Part shown: positions 38,952 to 51,842 of the stretch, in pieces
Layout of the letters: the number at the start of each line of letters is the position of its first letter
Numbering within the stretch: position 1 is the stretch's first letter
Assembly (NCBI GenBank): GCA_963575745.1
Contig: CAUYUJ010001750.1
Coordinates: 1-64,000 of the forward strand
Length of the DNA stretch: 64,000 nt
Origin: Prorocentrum cordatum
Taxonomy: Eukaryota; Sar; Dinophyceae; Prorocentrales; Prorocentraceae
Direction: 5' to 3'
The notes under the pieces: model-generated
Told to the model about the DNA's origin: nothing
What the model saw: only the letters and a program-made list of their open reading frames with translations
The model's database searches: none
Made by a program: the position numbers and the translations under genes

Positions 38952-40078
38952 GGCAAGAAAAATCTCGACGGACCTTTTGGTCACTTTTGGTCGGTTGAAA
39001 ATTTTGTTCTCGAAATTCCTCAATTTGTTTGAGCTCTAGTATTCTTTCCCGTGATATTCGATCTTATCCCCGCTCGCCATCTTGATCTCAGCTCGATCGG
39101 GTACCTTTTACTGCCAAAAAGCACACGGGCGGGATCGGCCGTTTCGAGTCATCTTGATACGCGCTGTCGGTTTTCTCAAGATAACTCGAGCTTCAGGACA
39201 GAGCTGGTAAGCACAGCTAATCGATTCAGAATGAGCAGGCGCGTTCGCCTGTTGAAACCAGAGGTCTGAACTCGGTCTGCTAGCCGAGCTAGGTCCGCAA
39301 ACCTGTTCGTATTATTCGAGTCATCTTGACAGACGCTCTCGGTACCTAACTCGAGCTACAGGACAGCTACAGAGCTGATGCGTACAGTTTTTGATTCAGA
39401 ATCATCAGTGGTTATTATCTGTTGAATCCAGAGCTCTGAACTCGGTCTGCTGCCCGATCTAGAATCGCGAAACTATTCGTATTGTTCGAGTCATCTTGAG
39501 AGATGCTATCGGTTCTCTGCAATTAACTCGGGCTGTAGGGGGGCTGCATGGCTGGCAATCACTGGAATCGATTCGGAGACATCAGGCGCGTCCGCCTTTC
39601 GAATCGAGAGCTCTGAACTCTGTCTGCTGCCCGAACTAGGTCCGCGAAGCTATTCGTATTGTTCGAGTGATCCTGAGAGGTGCTGTGGGTTTCCTGCACT
39701 TAGCTCGGGCTGTAGGGGGGGCTGCAGGGCTGGTAATCACAGGAATCGATTCAGAGATATCAGAACGCGTATGCAGAGGTCTGAACTCGGTCTGATACTC
39801 GAGCTAGGTTTGCCAAACTCTTCGTATTGTTCGAGTCATCTTGAGAGGTGCTGTCGATCTACGCACGTAACTCGGGCTGTAGGAGAGCTACAGAGCTCGT
39901 ACAGAAGACAATCCAGAAGCATTGGGGGCGTTCGGCTGTTGCATCCGAGAGGTCTGAAATTGCTTGGGCTGAAAAACTATTTGTTCAGTGTATTTTTTTC
40001 GACATTACATGTTGTCAGGAAGCTCTACGAGTCCCCCGGCGGTAACAAAGGTTGACGGCTTACCGCCGGCGCCCAGTT
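38952..40078 (+). repeat. Satellite block 7 ending in hairpin module
   Basis: Same monomer order as block 6, with short deletions (for example near 39,198 and 39,770). The module at 40,017 has one loop-side change (GACGGCTTACC). Confidence 0.85.
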
Positions 40079-41220
40079 GGCAAGTCAAATCTCATCGGAC
40101 CTTTTGCTGACTTTTGGTCGGTTGAAAATTTTGTTCTTGAAATTCCTCAATTCGTTTGAGCTCTATTTTTTTCATGATATTCGATCTCATTCCCGCTCGC
40201 CATCTTGATCTCAGCTCGATCGGGTACCTTTTACTGCCAAAAAGCGTCCAGGCGGGATCGGTCGTTTCGAGTTATCTTGATACGCGCTGTCGATATATCG
40301 AACTTAACTCGAGATATAGGACAGCTACAGAGCTGGTAAGCACACCTTATCGATTCAGAATGATCAGGCGCGTTGGGCTGTTGCAACCAGAGGTCCGAAC
40401 TCGGTCTGCTAGCCGAGCTAGGTCCGCAAACCTATTCGTATTATTCGAGTCATCTTGATAGGCGCTCTCGGTTTCTGTACTTAACTCGAGCTTTACGACA
40501 GCTACAGAGCTGATACTTACAGAAACCGATTCGGAATCGTCAGTCGCGTTCGTCTGTTGACTCCAGAGCTCTGAACTCGGTCTGCTGCCCGATCAGAATC
40601 GCGAAACTGTTCGTATTGTTCGAGTCATCTTGAGAGGTGCTGTCGGTTTTCTGCACTTAACTCGGGCTGTAGGCAGACTACAGGGCTGGTGATCACAGCA
40701 ATCGATTGGGAGACATCAGGCGCGTCCGCCTGTGGAATGCAGAGCTCCGAACTCGGTCTGCTGCCCGAACTCGGTCCGCGAAGCTGTTCGTATTGTTCGA
40801 GTCATCCTGAAAGATACTGTCGGCTTTCTGCACTTAACTCGGGCTGTAGGGGGGCTGCAGGGCTGGCAATCGCAGGAATCGATTCAGAGACATCAGACGC
40901 GTCCGCCTGTCGCATTCAGAGGTCTGAACTCGGTCTGATACTCGAGCTGGGCTTGCCAAACTCTTCGTTTTGTTCGAGTCATCTTGAGAGGTGCTCTCGA
41001 TTGACGCACGTAACTCGGGCTATAGGAGAGCTATAGAGCTCGTACAGAAGACAATCCAGAAGCATCGGGGGGCGTTCGGCTGTTGCATCGAGAGGTCTGA
41101 AATCGCTTGGGCTGAAAAAATATTCGTTCTCTGCAATTTTTCAATATTATATATTGTCAGGAAGCTCTACGAGTCCCCCGGCGGTAACAAAGGTTGAGGG
41201 TTTACCGCCGGCGCCCAGTT
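40079..41220 (+). repeat. Satellite block 8 ending in hairpin module
   Basis: Five monomers with lead. The module at 41,159 has TTGAGGG in place of TTGACGG in the loop. Confidence 0.85.
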
Positions 41221-41584
41221 GGCCGACCCGACCAGAAGAGACAATGTGACAACTTTCGGTCGGTTTTTGCTAAGATTTGAAAGATATTTGACAATTCATT
41301 TTGAGAAAGCAGATTTTTCGCACCTGTGAACAATTATGAGGGCCTCTGCGTCTTAATATGAGCTCTGTAGGCGCACATTTACTATCAAAACACTTGGCGG
41401 AACCAATTTCATATCGACATGAAAAAAATCAATTTTGCCTTTTTCGCGAAATGCTTCCAGAAGCTCTCTCTGTCGATTCTAAGCACTCTCACCCGTGGAA
41501 GGAGCTCTACGAGGTTCCCGGCGGTGACCAGGTTGACGGTTAACCGCCAGCGCCAGTAATTCCGGCGCGCTGGAGAGCTAGTTG
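41221..41584 (+). repeat. B unit ending in an unoccupied GACCAGGTTG hairpin module
   Basis: The module at 41,502 reads GGCGGTGACCAGGTTGACGG with no insertion. It is the empty-site counterpart of the LINE-occupied module at 55,465/63,647. Its right stem carries two changes (TTAACCGCCAGCGCC). Confidence 0.8.
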
Positions 41585-42740
41585 GCAAGAAAAATCTCGA
41601 CGGACCTTTTGTTGATTTTTGGTCGGTCGAAAATTTTGTTTTCAAAATTCAACAATTCGTTTGAGCTCTAGTATTTTTTTCTGACCATATTCGATCTTAT
41701 TCCCGCTCGCCATTTTAATCTCAGCTCGATCGGGTAAGTATTTCTGCAAAAAATCGTCGCGGCGGGATCGGCTGTTTCGAGTCATCTTAATAGGGGTTGT
41801 CGGTATTTTGTACTTAACTCGAGCTGTAGGGCAGCTACAGAGCTGATTCTCACAGAAATCGATTGCGAATCACCAGGCGCGTTCGTCTGTTCCATTTAGA
41901 GGTCTGAACTCGGTCTGCTGCCCGAGCTAGGTTTGCGAAACTATTCGTATTATTCGAGTCATCTTGAGAGATGCTGTCAGTTTTCTCCACTTAACTCGGG
42001 CTGTAGGGGGGCTACAGGGCTCGTACTCACAGGAATCGATTCGGAGACATCAGAGGCGTCCGCCTGCCAAATCCAGAGCTCAGAATTCGGTGTGCTGCCC
42101 GAGCTAGATCCGCAAAACTATTTGTATTCTTCGAGTCATCTTGAGAGGTGCTGTACGTTTTCTGCACTTAAGTCGAGCTGTGAGGGGGCTCCAGGGCTGG
42201 TAATCACTGGAATCGATTCGGAGACATCAGTCGCGTCCGCCTGTCGCATTCAGAGCTCTGGACTCGGTCTGCTGCCCGAGCTAGGTCCGCGAAACTATTT
42301 GTATTGTTTGAGTCATCTTCAGAGGTGCAGTCGGTTTTCTGCACTTAACTCGGGCTCTACGGGGGCTGCAGGGCTGGTTATCACAGGAATCGACTCGGAG
42401 ACTTCAGGCGCGTCCGCCTTTCGCATTCAGAGGGCTGAACTCGGTTTGATACTCGAGCTGGATTCGCGAAACTATTTGTATTGTTCGAGTGATCTTGAGA
42501 GGTGCTGTCGATTTTCGCACGTAACTCGGGCTGCAGGAGAGCTACGAACGCACAGAAACATATCCAGAAGCATGAGGGGCGTTCGGCTGTTGCATCGAGA
42601 GGTCTGAAATCGCTCAGGCTGACAAACTATTCGTTCTCTGTAATTCTTTCGACATTCTATATGGTCAGGAAGCTCTACGAGTCCCCCGGCGGTAAGAAAG
42701 ATTGACGGTTTACCGCCGGCGCCCAGTCCCTCGTAGAGCT
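41585..42740 (+). repeat. Satellite block 9 ending in hairpin module
   Basis: Monomers here happen to stay in one frame for 224 codons because the period (177 bp) is a multiple of three. Frames of other blocks are interrupted, so this is not a gene. Confidence 0.85.
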
Positions 42741-43498
42741 CTTCGGCATCGATGAGCTAGAGGAATTCCGGCGCGGGGTGGAGCTAGTTGGCCCACCCGG
42801 CCGGTGCGGACAATGTGACAACTTTTGGGTGATTTCGCGAATATTCGAAAGATATTTGACCATTTATTTTGAGAAAGCAGATTTTTCGCCCCTGTGGGCG
42901 ACTATGAGGGCCTCTGCGTCTTAATATGAGCTCTCTAGCTGCATTTTTACTATCCAAACACTTGGCGAAACCAACTTTATGTCGACCTGAAAAAAATCAT
43001 GTTTTCTCTTTTTCGAGAAATGCTTCGAGAAGCCCTCTCTTTTGATGCTGAGCACTCTTTGGTGTGCAAGGAGCTCTACGAGGTTCCCGGCGGTGACTAC
43101 GTTGACGGTTCACCGCCGGCGCCAGTTGGCCGACCCAGCGAGAAAGGACAAAGTGATAACTTTTGGGTTGTTGTACGAAAAATTGAAGGATATGTGACAA
43201 TTAATTCATTTTGAGAAACCAGATTGTTCGCACCTGTAGTGGGTTTTGCCGCGCTCGCCAGTAAAATTTTCAGGTCCGTAGGTGCAAAATTACTATCAAA
43301 ACACTTGGGGGAACCGACGTTCGATAAAACCAGAAAAACGTGATTTTTCGAGTTTCTCAGGTCTTGCTCTAGACGCTTTCTTCATGCTCACCGAGGAGCG
43401 CCGTGCAATAAAAGAGCTCTACGAGGGCCCCGGCGGTAACCTGGTTGACGGTTTACCGCCGGTTCCCAGTAATTCCGGGGCGCTGGAGAGGTAGTTGG
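42741..43498 (+). repeat. D module and two B units, each with hairpin module
   Basis: The module at 43,071 has CCGGCGGTGA paired with TCACCGCCGG. The module at 43,414 has CCGGCGGTAA paired with TTACCGCCGG and the CCTGGTTGACGG loop type that is occupied by a retroelement at 51,401/53,539. Confidence 0.8.
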
Positions 43499-44803
43499 CA
43501 AGAAAAATCTCGACGGACCTTTTGCTGACTTTTGGTCGGTTGAAAATTTTGTTCTCGAAATTCAACAATTCGTTTGAGCTCTAGTATGTTTCCCATGATA
43601 TTCGATCTTATTACCGCTCGCCATCTTCATCTCAGCTCGATCGGGTAGCTTTTACTGCCAAAAAGCAGGCAGGCGGGATCGGCCGTTTCGAGTCATCTTG
43701 ACACGCGATATCGGTTTTCTGAACATAACTCGAGCTTTAGGACAGCTACAGAGCTGGTAAGCACAGCTAATCGATTCAGAATGATCAGGCGCGTTCGTCT
43801 GTTGAATCCAGAGGTCTGAACTCGGTCTGCTAGCCGAGCTGGATTCGCAAACCTATTCATATGATTCGAGTCATCTTGACAGACGCTATCGGTTTTCTGT
43901 ACTTAACTCGAGCTACAGGACAGCTACAGAGCTGATGCGTACAGAAACCGATTCAGAATCATCAGTGGTAGTTGTCTGTTGAATCCAGAGCTCTGAACTC
44001 GGTCTGCTGCCCGATCTAGAATCGCGAAACTATTCGTATTTCTCGAGTCATCTTGAGAGCTGCTGTCGGTTTTCTGTACTTAGCTGGGGCTGCAGGGGGG
44101 CTACAGTGCTGGTAGTCACAGAAATCGATTTGGACATCAGGCGCGTCCGCCTGCTCAGAACTCGGTCTGCTGCCCGAACTAGGTCCGCGAAACTATTCGT
44201 ATTGTTCGAGTCATCTTGAGAAGTGCTCTCGGTCTTCTGCACTCAACTCGGGCTGAGGGGGGCTACAGTGCTGGTGGTCCCAATAAGCGATTTACAGACA
44301 TGAGGCGCGTCCGCCTGTCGAATCCAGAGCTCGGAACTCGGTCTGCTGCCCGAACTAGGTTCGCGAAACTATTGTATTGTTCGAGTCATCCTGAGAGGTG
44401 CTGTCGGTTTTCCGCACTTAACTCGGGCTGTAGGGGGGCTGCAGGGGTGGTAATCACAGGAGTCGATTCGCAGACATCAGATGCGTCCGCCTGTCGCATT
44501 CAGAGGTCTGAATTCGGTTTTATACTCGAGCTGGGTTGCCAACCTATTTGTTTTTTTAGAGTCATCTTGAGGGGTGCTGTCGATTTACGCACGTAATTCG
44601 GGCTGTAGGAGACCTACAGAGCTCGTTAGGAAGACAATCCAGAAGCATCGGGGGCGTTCGGCTGTTGCATCGAGAGGCCTGCAATCGCTTGGGCTGAAAA
44701 ACTATTCGTTCTCTGCAATTTTCTTCCACATTATATATTCTCAGGAAGCTCTGCGAGTCCCCCGGCGGTAACAGAGGTTGACGGTTTACCGCCGGCGCCC
44801 AGT
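43499..44803 (+). repeat. Satellite block 10 ending in hairpin module
   Basis: A six- to seven-monomer block. The module at 44,743 has CTGCGAG in place of CTACGAG. Confidence 0.85.
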
Positions 44804-46014
44804 TGGTAAGAAAAATCTCGACGGCCCTTTGGATGACTTTTGGTCGGTTGAAAATTTTGTTCTCGGAATTCAACAATTCGTTTGAGCTCTAGTATTTTTT
44901 CCCGTGATATTCGATCTTATTCCCGCTCGTCATCTTGATCTCAGCTCGATCGGGTACGTTTTACTGTCAAAAAGCAGGCAGGCGGGATCGGCTGTTTCAA
45001 GTTATCTTGATACGCGATGACGGTTTTCTGAACATAACTCGAGCTTCAGGACAGCTACAGAGCTGGTAAGCACAGCTAATCGATTCAGAATGATCAGGCG
45101 CGTTCGCCTGTTGAACCCAGATGTCTGAACTCGGTCTGCTAGCCGAGCTAGGTCCACAAACCTATTCGTATTCTTCGAGTCATCTTGACAGACGCTCTCG
45201 GTTTTATGTACTTAACTCGAGCTATAGGACAGCTGCAGAGCTGATACGTACAGAATCTGATCGGGAATCATGAGTGGTCGTTGTCTGCTGAATCCAGAGC
45301 TCTGAACTCGGTCTGCTGCCCGATCTAGAATCGCGAAACTATTCGTATTGTTCGAATCATCTTGAGAGATGCTGTCGGTTTTCTGCACTTACCCCGGGCT
45401 GTAGGGGGGCTGCATGGCTGGTAATCACTGGAATCGATTCGGAGACATCAGGCGCGTCCGCCTTTCGAATGCAGAGCTCCGAACTCTGTCTGCTGCCCGA
45501 ACTAGGTCTGCGAAACTATTCGTATTGTTCGAGTCATCCTGAGAGGTGCTGTCGGTTTCCTGCACTTGACTCGGGCTGTAGGGGGGGCTGCAGGGCTGGT
45601 AGTCACAGAAATCGATTCAGAGACATCACACGCGTCCGCTGTCGCATGCAGAGGTGTGAACTCGGTCTGATACTAGCTTTGCCAAACTATTCGTATTGTT
45701 CGAGTCATCTTGAGAGGTGCTGTCGATTTACGCACGTAACTCGGGCTGTAGGAGAGCTACAGAGCTCGTAGAGAAGACAATCCAGAAGCATCGGGGGCGT
45801 TCGGCTGTTGCATCTGAGAGGTTTGAAATTGCTTGGGCTGAAAAACTATTCGTTCTCTGCATTTTTCCACATTATGTATTGTCAGGAAGCTCTACGAGTC
45901 CCCCGGCGGTAACAAAGGTTGACGGTTTACCGCCGGCGCCCAGTAACTCGTAGAGCTTCCCTTAGCAAGTTATTGCTGGAAGCTTAAGAGTAATTCCGGG
46001 GCGCTGGAGAGCTA
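44804..46014 (+). repeat. Satellite block 11 ending in nested hairpin module
   Basis: The module at 45,884-45,960 is flanked by the outer arms GGAAGCTCTACGAGT and ACTCGTAGAGCTTCC. It is followed by the AGCAAGTTATTGCTGGAAGC spacer and a second GGGGCGCTGGAGAGCTAGTT end. Confidence 0.85.
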
Positions 46015-47266
46015 GTTGGCAAGGAAAATCTCGACGGACCTTTTGCTGACTTTTGGTCGGTGGAAAATTTCGTTCTCAAAATTCAACAATTCCTTTGAGC
46101 TCTAGTATTTTTTCCCATGATATTCGATCTTATTCCCGCTCGCCATCTTGGTCTCAGCTCGATCGGGTACCTTTTACTGCCAAAAAGCAGGCAGGCGGGA
46201 TCGGCCGTTTCGAGTCATCTTGATGCGCGATGACGGTTCTCTGAACATAACTCGAGCTTTTGAACAGCTACAAAGCTGGTAAGCACAGCTAATCGATGTA
46301 GAATGATTAGGCGCGTTCGACTGTTGAATCCAGAGGTCTGAACTCGGTCTGTTAGCCGAGCTAGGTCCGCAAACCTATTCGTATTATTCGAGTCATCTTG
46401 AAAGACGCTCTCGGTTTTCTGTACTTAACACGAGCTGTACGACAGATACAGAGCTGATATTTACAGAAACCGATTCAGTATCATCAGTTGCGTTCGTCTG
46501 TCGAATCCAGAGTTCTGAACTCGGTCTGCTGCCCGATCTAGAACTGCGAATTTATTCGTATTGGTCGAGTCATCTTGAGAAATGCTCTTGGTCTTCTTCG
46601 CTCAACTCGGGCTCGGGGGGGCTATAGTGCTGGTGGTCACAGGATTCGATTTGCAGACATCAGGCGCGTCCGGCTCTCGAATCCAGAGCTCGGAACTCGG
46701 TCTGCTGCCCGAACTAGGTCTGCGAAACTATTGTATTGTTCGAGTCATCCTGAGAGGTGCTGTCGGTTTTCTGCACTTGACTCGGGCTGTAGGGGGGCTG
46801 CAGGGCTGGTAATCACAGGAGTCGATTCGCAGAGATGAGACGCGTCCGCCTGTCGCATTCAGAGGTCTGAACTCGGTTTGATAGTCGAGCTGGGTTGTCA
46901 AACTATTCGTTTTGTTAGAGACATCTTGAGAGGTGCTGTCGATTTACGCACGTAACTCGGGCTGTAGGAGGGCTACAGAGCTCGTAAAGAAGACAGTCGA
47001 GAAGCATCGGGGGCGTCCGGTTGTTGCATCGAGAGGTCTGAAATCGCTCGGGCTGAAAAACTATCCGTTCTCTGCATTTTTTCACATTAAATATTGTCAG
47101 GAAGCTCTACGAGTCCCCCGGCGGTAAGGAAGGTTGACGGTTTACCGCCGGCGCCCAGTTGGTCGACCCGACCAGAACGGACAAACTGATAACTTAACTC
47201 GTAGAGCTTCCCTTAGCAAGTTATTGCTGGAAGCTTAAGAGTAATTCCGGGGCGCTGGAGAGCTAG
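46015..47266 (+). repeat. Satellite block 12 plus mosaic junction
   Basis: The block ends in the module at 47,099. It is followed by ~35 bp of B-unit start (GGTCGACCCGACCAGAACGG) that is interrupted by AACTCGTAGAGCTTCCC, so modules and spacers have been shuffled. Confidence 0.8.
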
Positions 47267-48395
47267 TTGGCAAGAAAAATCTCGACGGACCTTTTGCTGA
47301 CTTTTGGTCGGTTGAAAATTTTGTTCTCGAAATTCAACAATTCGTTTGAGCGCTAGTATTTTTTCCCGTGATATTCGATCTTAATCCCGCTCGCCATCTG
47401 GATCTCAGCTCGATCGGGTACATTTTACTGTCAAAAAGCAGGCAGGCGGGATCGGCCATTTCAAGTCATCTTGACACGCGCTGACGGTTTTCTGAACATA
47501 ACTCGAGCTTCAGGACAGCTACAGAGCTGGCAAGCACAGGTAATCGATTCAGAATGATCAGGCGCGTTCGCCTGTTGAAACTAGAGGTCTGAACTCGGTC
47601 TGCTAGCCGAGCTAGGTCCTCAAACCTATTCGTATTATTCGAGTCATCTTGACAGACACTCTCGGTTTTCTGTACTTAACTCGAGCTATAGGACAGCTAC
47701 AGAGCTGATACTTACAGAAACCGATCCAGAATGATCAGTCGCATTTGTCTGTTGAATCCAGAGCTCTGAACTCGGTCTGCTGCCCGATCTAGAATCGCGA
47801 AACTATTCGTATTGTTCGAGTCATCTTGAGAAGTGCTCTCGGTTGTCTGCACTCAACTCGAGCTGGGGGGGGGCTACAGTGCTGGTGGCCACAGGAGTCG
47901 ATTTGAGGACATCAGGCGCGTCCGCCTGTTGAATCCAGAGCTCGGAACTCGATCTGCTGCTTGAACTAGGTCCGCAAAACTATTGTATTGTTCGGGTTAT
48001 CCTGAGAGGTGCTGTCGGTTTTCTGCACTTAACTCGGGCTGTAGGTGGGCTGCAGGGCTGGTAATCACAGAAGTCGATTCGGAGACATCAGACGCGTCCG
48101 CCTGTCGCATTCAGAGGTCTCAACTCGGTCTGATACTCGAGGTTTGCCAAACTATTCGTATTGTTCGAGTGATAGATGCTGTTGATTTACGCACGTAACT
48201 CGGGCTGTAGGAGAGCTACAGAGCTCGCAAAGAAGACAATATCGGGGGCGTTCGGCTGTTGCATCGAGAGGTCTGCAATCGCTTGGGCTGAAAACTATTC
48301 GTTCTCTGCATTTTTCTCCACTTTATATATTGTCAGGGAGCTCTACGAGTCCCCCGGCGGTAAGGAAGGTTGACGGTTTACCGCCGGCGCCCAGT
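47267..48395 (+). repeat. Satellite block 13 ending in hairpin module
   Basis: Standard block with a short last monomer (deletion near 48,170). The module is at 48,335. Confidence 0.85.
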
Positions 48396-48722
48396 TTGGG
48401 TGGTTTTGCGAAAATTTCAAACATATTTGACCATTTATGTTGAGAAAGCGGATGTTTACGCGTAGCATTTGTATCTAAACTTCATTCTCAGAGCATCTCA
48501 GTTCTCTGGAGAGAGTTTTACTATCCGAAAATGAGCGGGAACCAACATTGGAGTGACGTCGAAGAATGAAAAGTTGATGTTTTTCGAGAACGGCTGCGAG
48601 AAGCTGTCTGCTTCGATTCTGAGCACTTTCGTGCCTGTAAGGAGCTCTACGAGGTTCCCGGCGGTGACTAGGTTGACGGTTCACCGCCGGCGCCAGTTCG
48701 GACGCACTGGCGGGCTAGTTGG
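48396..48722 (+). repeat. B unit (variant) ending in hairpin module
   Basis: B-unit landmarks are diverged (ACGCGTAGCATTTGTATC). The module at 48,642 has the CCGGCGGTGA/TCACCGCCGG stem and a GACTAGGTTGACGG loop. Confidence 0.75.
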
Positions 48723-49640
48723 CTCGAAAAATCTCGACGGAACTTTTGGTGATTTTTGCTCAGTTGAAAATTATGTTCTCAAAATTTGAACATTCGTTAG
48801 ATCTCAGTGCGACTCGCCATCTTGATGTCAGCTCGATCGGGTGAATATTATAATCGAAAAGCACTGTGGCGGGATCGGTTTGCGAGTACTATGTTGGTAG
48901 GTGCTGTCGGTTATCTCAACTTATGGCAAGCACAGCTTTCGGGTTCAGAATGATGATGCGCGTCTACATGTGACGGGAGAATATTCAGCGCTGGATATGT
49001 AAGAAATTATGATCGAAAAACCTCTTTGCATTAGTATTACACTTGATTGAGTGATTTGGTTTTCTCAACTTAACTCGAGCTGTAGGGCAGCTACAGAGCT
49101 CTGCGCATAGCGCCGGAGCTCTCGAAGTGAGCTAGAATTCGAGAATCGATTGAAAAACTTATTGACTATGAGTCGGAATGTTGGTAGGTTCTCTCGGTTT
49201 TTTTTCAGCTTAACTCGAGCTGTAGGCGAGCTACAGAGCTCCTAGGCGCAGCAATCGGAAGAGAATGATCAGGCGCGCTATTTGACAGTATCTAGACATC
49301 TGAACTCAGTCTGCTATCAGCGCTCGGACTGAACAACTGTTCGTACTCTGCTAATTTCCTGGAGATGGTATTGGTTTTCTTGGTTTTACTTGTGCTGCAG
49401 ATGGGCTACAGAGCTGGTCAGCAGAGCAATTGAAAGGGAAGGAAATCATCAGGGGCGCTAGTGCAATGTATCTATACACTTGAAATCAGTCTGCTATCAG
49501 CGCTCGGGCTGAAAAAATTCGTTCTCTGCTGATTCTTTGGAGATGATATATGGCAAGGAAGCTCTACGAGTCTCCCGGCGGTAACCAAGGTTGACGGTTT
49601 ACCGCCGGCGCTCAGTTCCGGCGACGGGTGAAGCTAGTTG
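48723..49640 (+). repeat. Diverged satellite block ending in hairpin module
   Basis: The lead is recognisable (AAAAATCTCGACGGAAC), but the monomers are a distinct subfamily with CAGCGCTCGG(A/G)CTGAA and GAGCTGTAGG(G/C)... elements. The module at 49,556 has a CCAAGGTTGACGG loop. Confidence 0.65.
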
Positions 49641-49973
49641 GTCGACCCGACCAGAACGGACAAACTGATAACTTTTGGGTGGTTTTGCGAATATTTGAAA
49701 GACATTTGACCATTCATTTTGAGAAAGCAGATTTTTACGCGTAGCATGTGTATCTAAACTTCATTCTTAGAGCAGCTCAGCTCTCTGGAGAGAGTTTTAC
49801 TGTCCGAAAATGAGCGGGAACCGACATCGAGTGACATCGAAAAATGAAAAGTTGATGTTTTTCAAGAAAGGCCGCGAGAAGCTGCTTCGATTCTGAGCAC
49901 TTCCGTGCCTGTAAGGAGCTCTACGAGGTTCCCGGTGGTAACTAGGTAAACGGTTCACCGCCGGCGCCAGTTG
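49641..49973 (+). repeat. B unit ending in a hairpin module with mismatched stem
   Basis: Close to the B unit at 48,396. The module at 49,915 reads CCGGTGGTAA against TCACCGCCGG, i.e. one arm has changed and not the other. Confidence 0.7.
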
Positions 49974-51118
49974 GCAAGAAAAATCTCGACGGACCTTTTG
50001 CTGACTTCTGGTCGGTTGAAAATTTCATTCTCGAAATTCCTCAATTCGTTTGAGCTTTAGTATTCTTCCCCGTGATATTCGATCTTATTCCCGCTCGCCA
50101 TCTTGATCTCAGCTCGATCGGGTACCTTTTACTGCCAAAAAGCACACAGGCGGGATCGGCCGTTCCGAGTCATCTTGTTACGCGCTCTCGGTATACTGGA
50201 CTTAACACGAGATAGAAGATAACTACAGAGCTGGTAAGCACATCTCATCGATTCAGAATGATTAGGCGCGTTCGCCTGTTGCACCCAGAGGTCTGAACTC
50301 GGTCTGCTAGCCGAGCTAGGTCCGCAAACCTATTCGCATTATTCGAGTCATCTTGACAGGCGCTCTCGGTTTTCTCTACTTAACTCGAGCTATATGACAG
50401 CTGCAGAGCTAATACTTAGAGCAGCTGATTCAGTATGATCAGTCGCGTTCGTCTGTCCAATCCAGAGCTCTGAACTCGGTTTGCTGTCTGATCTAGAATC
50501 CCAAAACTATTCGTATTGTTCGAGTCATCTTGAGAGGTGCTGTCGATTTTCTGTACTTAACTCGGGCTAGGGCGGCTACAGTGCTGGTAGTCACAGACAT
50601 CGATTTGGAGACATCAGCCGCGTCGTCTGTCAAATCCAGAGCTCGGAACTCGGTCTGTTGCCCGAACTAGGTCCGCAAAACTATTCGTATTGTTCGAGTC
50701 ATCCTGAGAGGTGCTGTCGGTTTTCTGCACTTAACTCGGGCTGTTGGGGGGGATGCAGGGCTGGTAATCATAGGAATCGATTCAGAGACATCAGGCGAGC
50801 CCGCCTGTCGCATTCAGAGGTCTCAACTCGGTTTGATACTCGAGCTAGGTTTGCCAAACTGTTCGTATTGTTCGAGTTATCTTGAGAGGCGCTGTCAATT
50901 TACGCACGTAACTCGGCTGTAGGAGAGCAGAGAACTCGCACAGAAGAGAATCCAGAAGCATCCGGGGCGTTCGGCTGTTGCATCGAGAGGTCTGAAATCG
51001 TTTGGGCTAAAAAACTAGTCGTTTTCTGCAATTTTTTCTCGGCATTATATATTGTCAGGAAGCTCTACGAGTCCCCCGGCGGTAGGAAAGGTTGACGGTT
51101 TACCGCCGGCGCCCAGTT
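49974..51118 (+). repeat. Satellite block 14 ending in hairpin module
   Basis: Standard five-monomer block; module at 51,057 (CCGGCGGTAG on the left arm). Confidence 0.85.
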
Positions 51119-51433
51119 GGTCGACCCGGCCTTAAGAGACAAAGTGGTGACTTTGGGTCGGTTTTGCAAAGATTTGAAAGATATTTGACAATTCATTTTG
51201 AGGAACCAGATTTTTCGCACCTGTAATGGGTTATGACGCGTGCGCCTCTAAAATTTCCAGGCCAGTAGGTACAGTATTACTACCAAAACAATTGGAGCAA
51301 CCGACGTCATATCAAAATCGAAACACGTAATTTTTCTAGTTTTTCGGGGCTCGCCCTAGAAGCTTCCTTCATGTGTTCCGAGGAGCGCGGTGTCAGAAAA
51401 GAGCTCTACGAGGGTCCCGGCGGTCATGTTGAT
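51119..51433 (+). repeat. B unit ending in the left half of a split hairpin module
   Basis: GAGCTCTACGAGGGTCCCGG-CGGT at 51,401-51,424 is followed by CATGTTGAT, a diverged CCTGGTTGAC, and then the inserted element begins. Confidence 0.75.
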
Positions 51434-51842
51434 CCGACAGCTTCGCTGCACACGTACAGTCAGGCTCACACACATGTCCATTCGTCTTTGCCTGTGCCTC
51501 AGTTGTCTGGCCAACGTTCTTTGGAGTCCGCGCCCAGCTTTATTCAGACAGCTACGCTGCACACTCACAGTGATGATTCAACACATGTCCATTCTTTGTT
51601 GCCTGTGCCGCAGGTGGATGACCGTTCTTTCGACACGTTGCCCAGTTATATTCAGACAGCTACGCTGCACACGAACAGTGGAGTGCATACACACCCTCGT
51701 TCGATGTCTTCTGTGCCGCAGGCTGAGAGAGGAAGTTCTTTCGATCAGTTGCCTTGTTATATTCCGACAGCTACGCTGCACACACACAGTACACACTCTA
51801 TTCATTCTCATTGTCCGCCTCGTGCTTTGTCTCAGAGTGAGT
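51428..51842 (+). repeat. Four ~112-bp tandem repeats with CAGCTNCGCTG hairpin
   Basis: CAGCTTCGCTG or CAGCTACGCTG, followed by CACAC and CACATGTCCATTC-like strings, recurs at about 51,429, 51,550, 51,657 and 51,769. Read in the frame open at 51,371-51,853 this gives repeats of Q-T-A-T-L-H-T-H-S. The CAGC-TNC-GCTG inverted repeat also marks the 3' regions of the two following elements. Confidence 0.75.

Noticed and set aside
41933-42607. 224-codon frame in the satellite
   Set aside because: The monomer length is a multiple of three, so a 59-residue repeat stays open by chance; equivalent frames in other blocks are broken.
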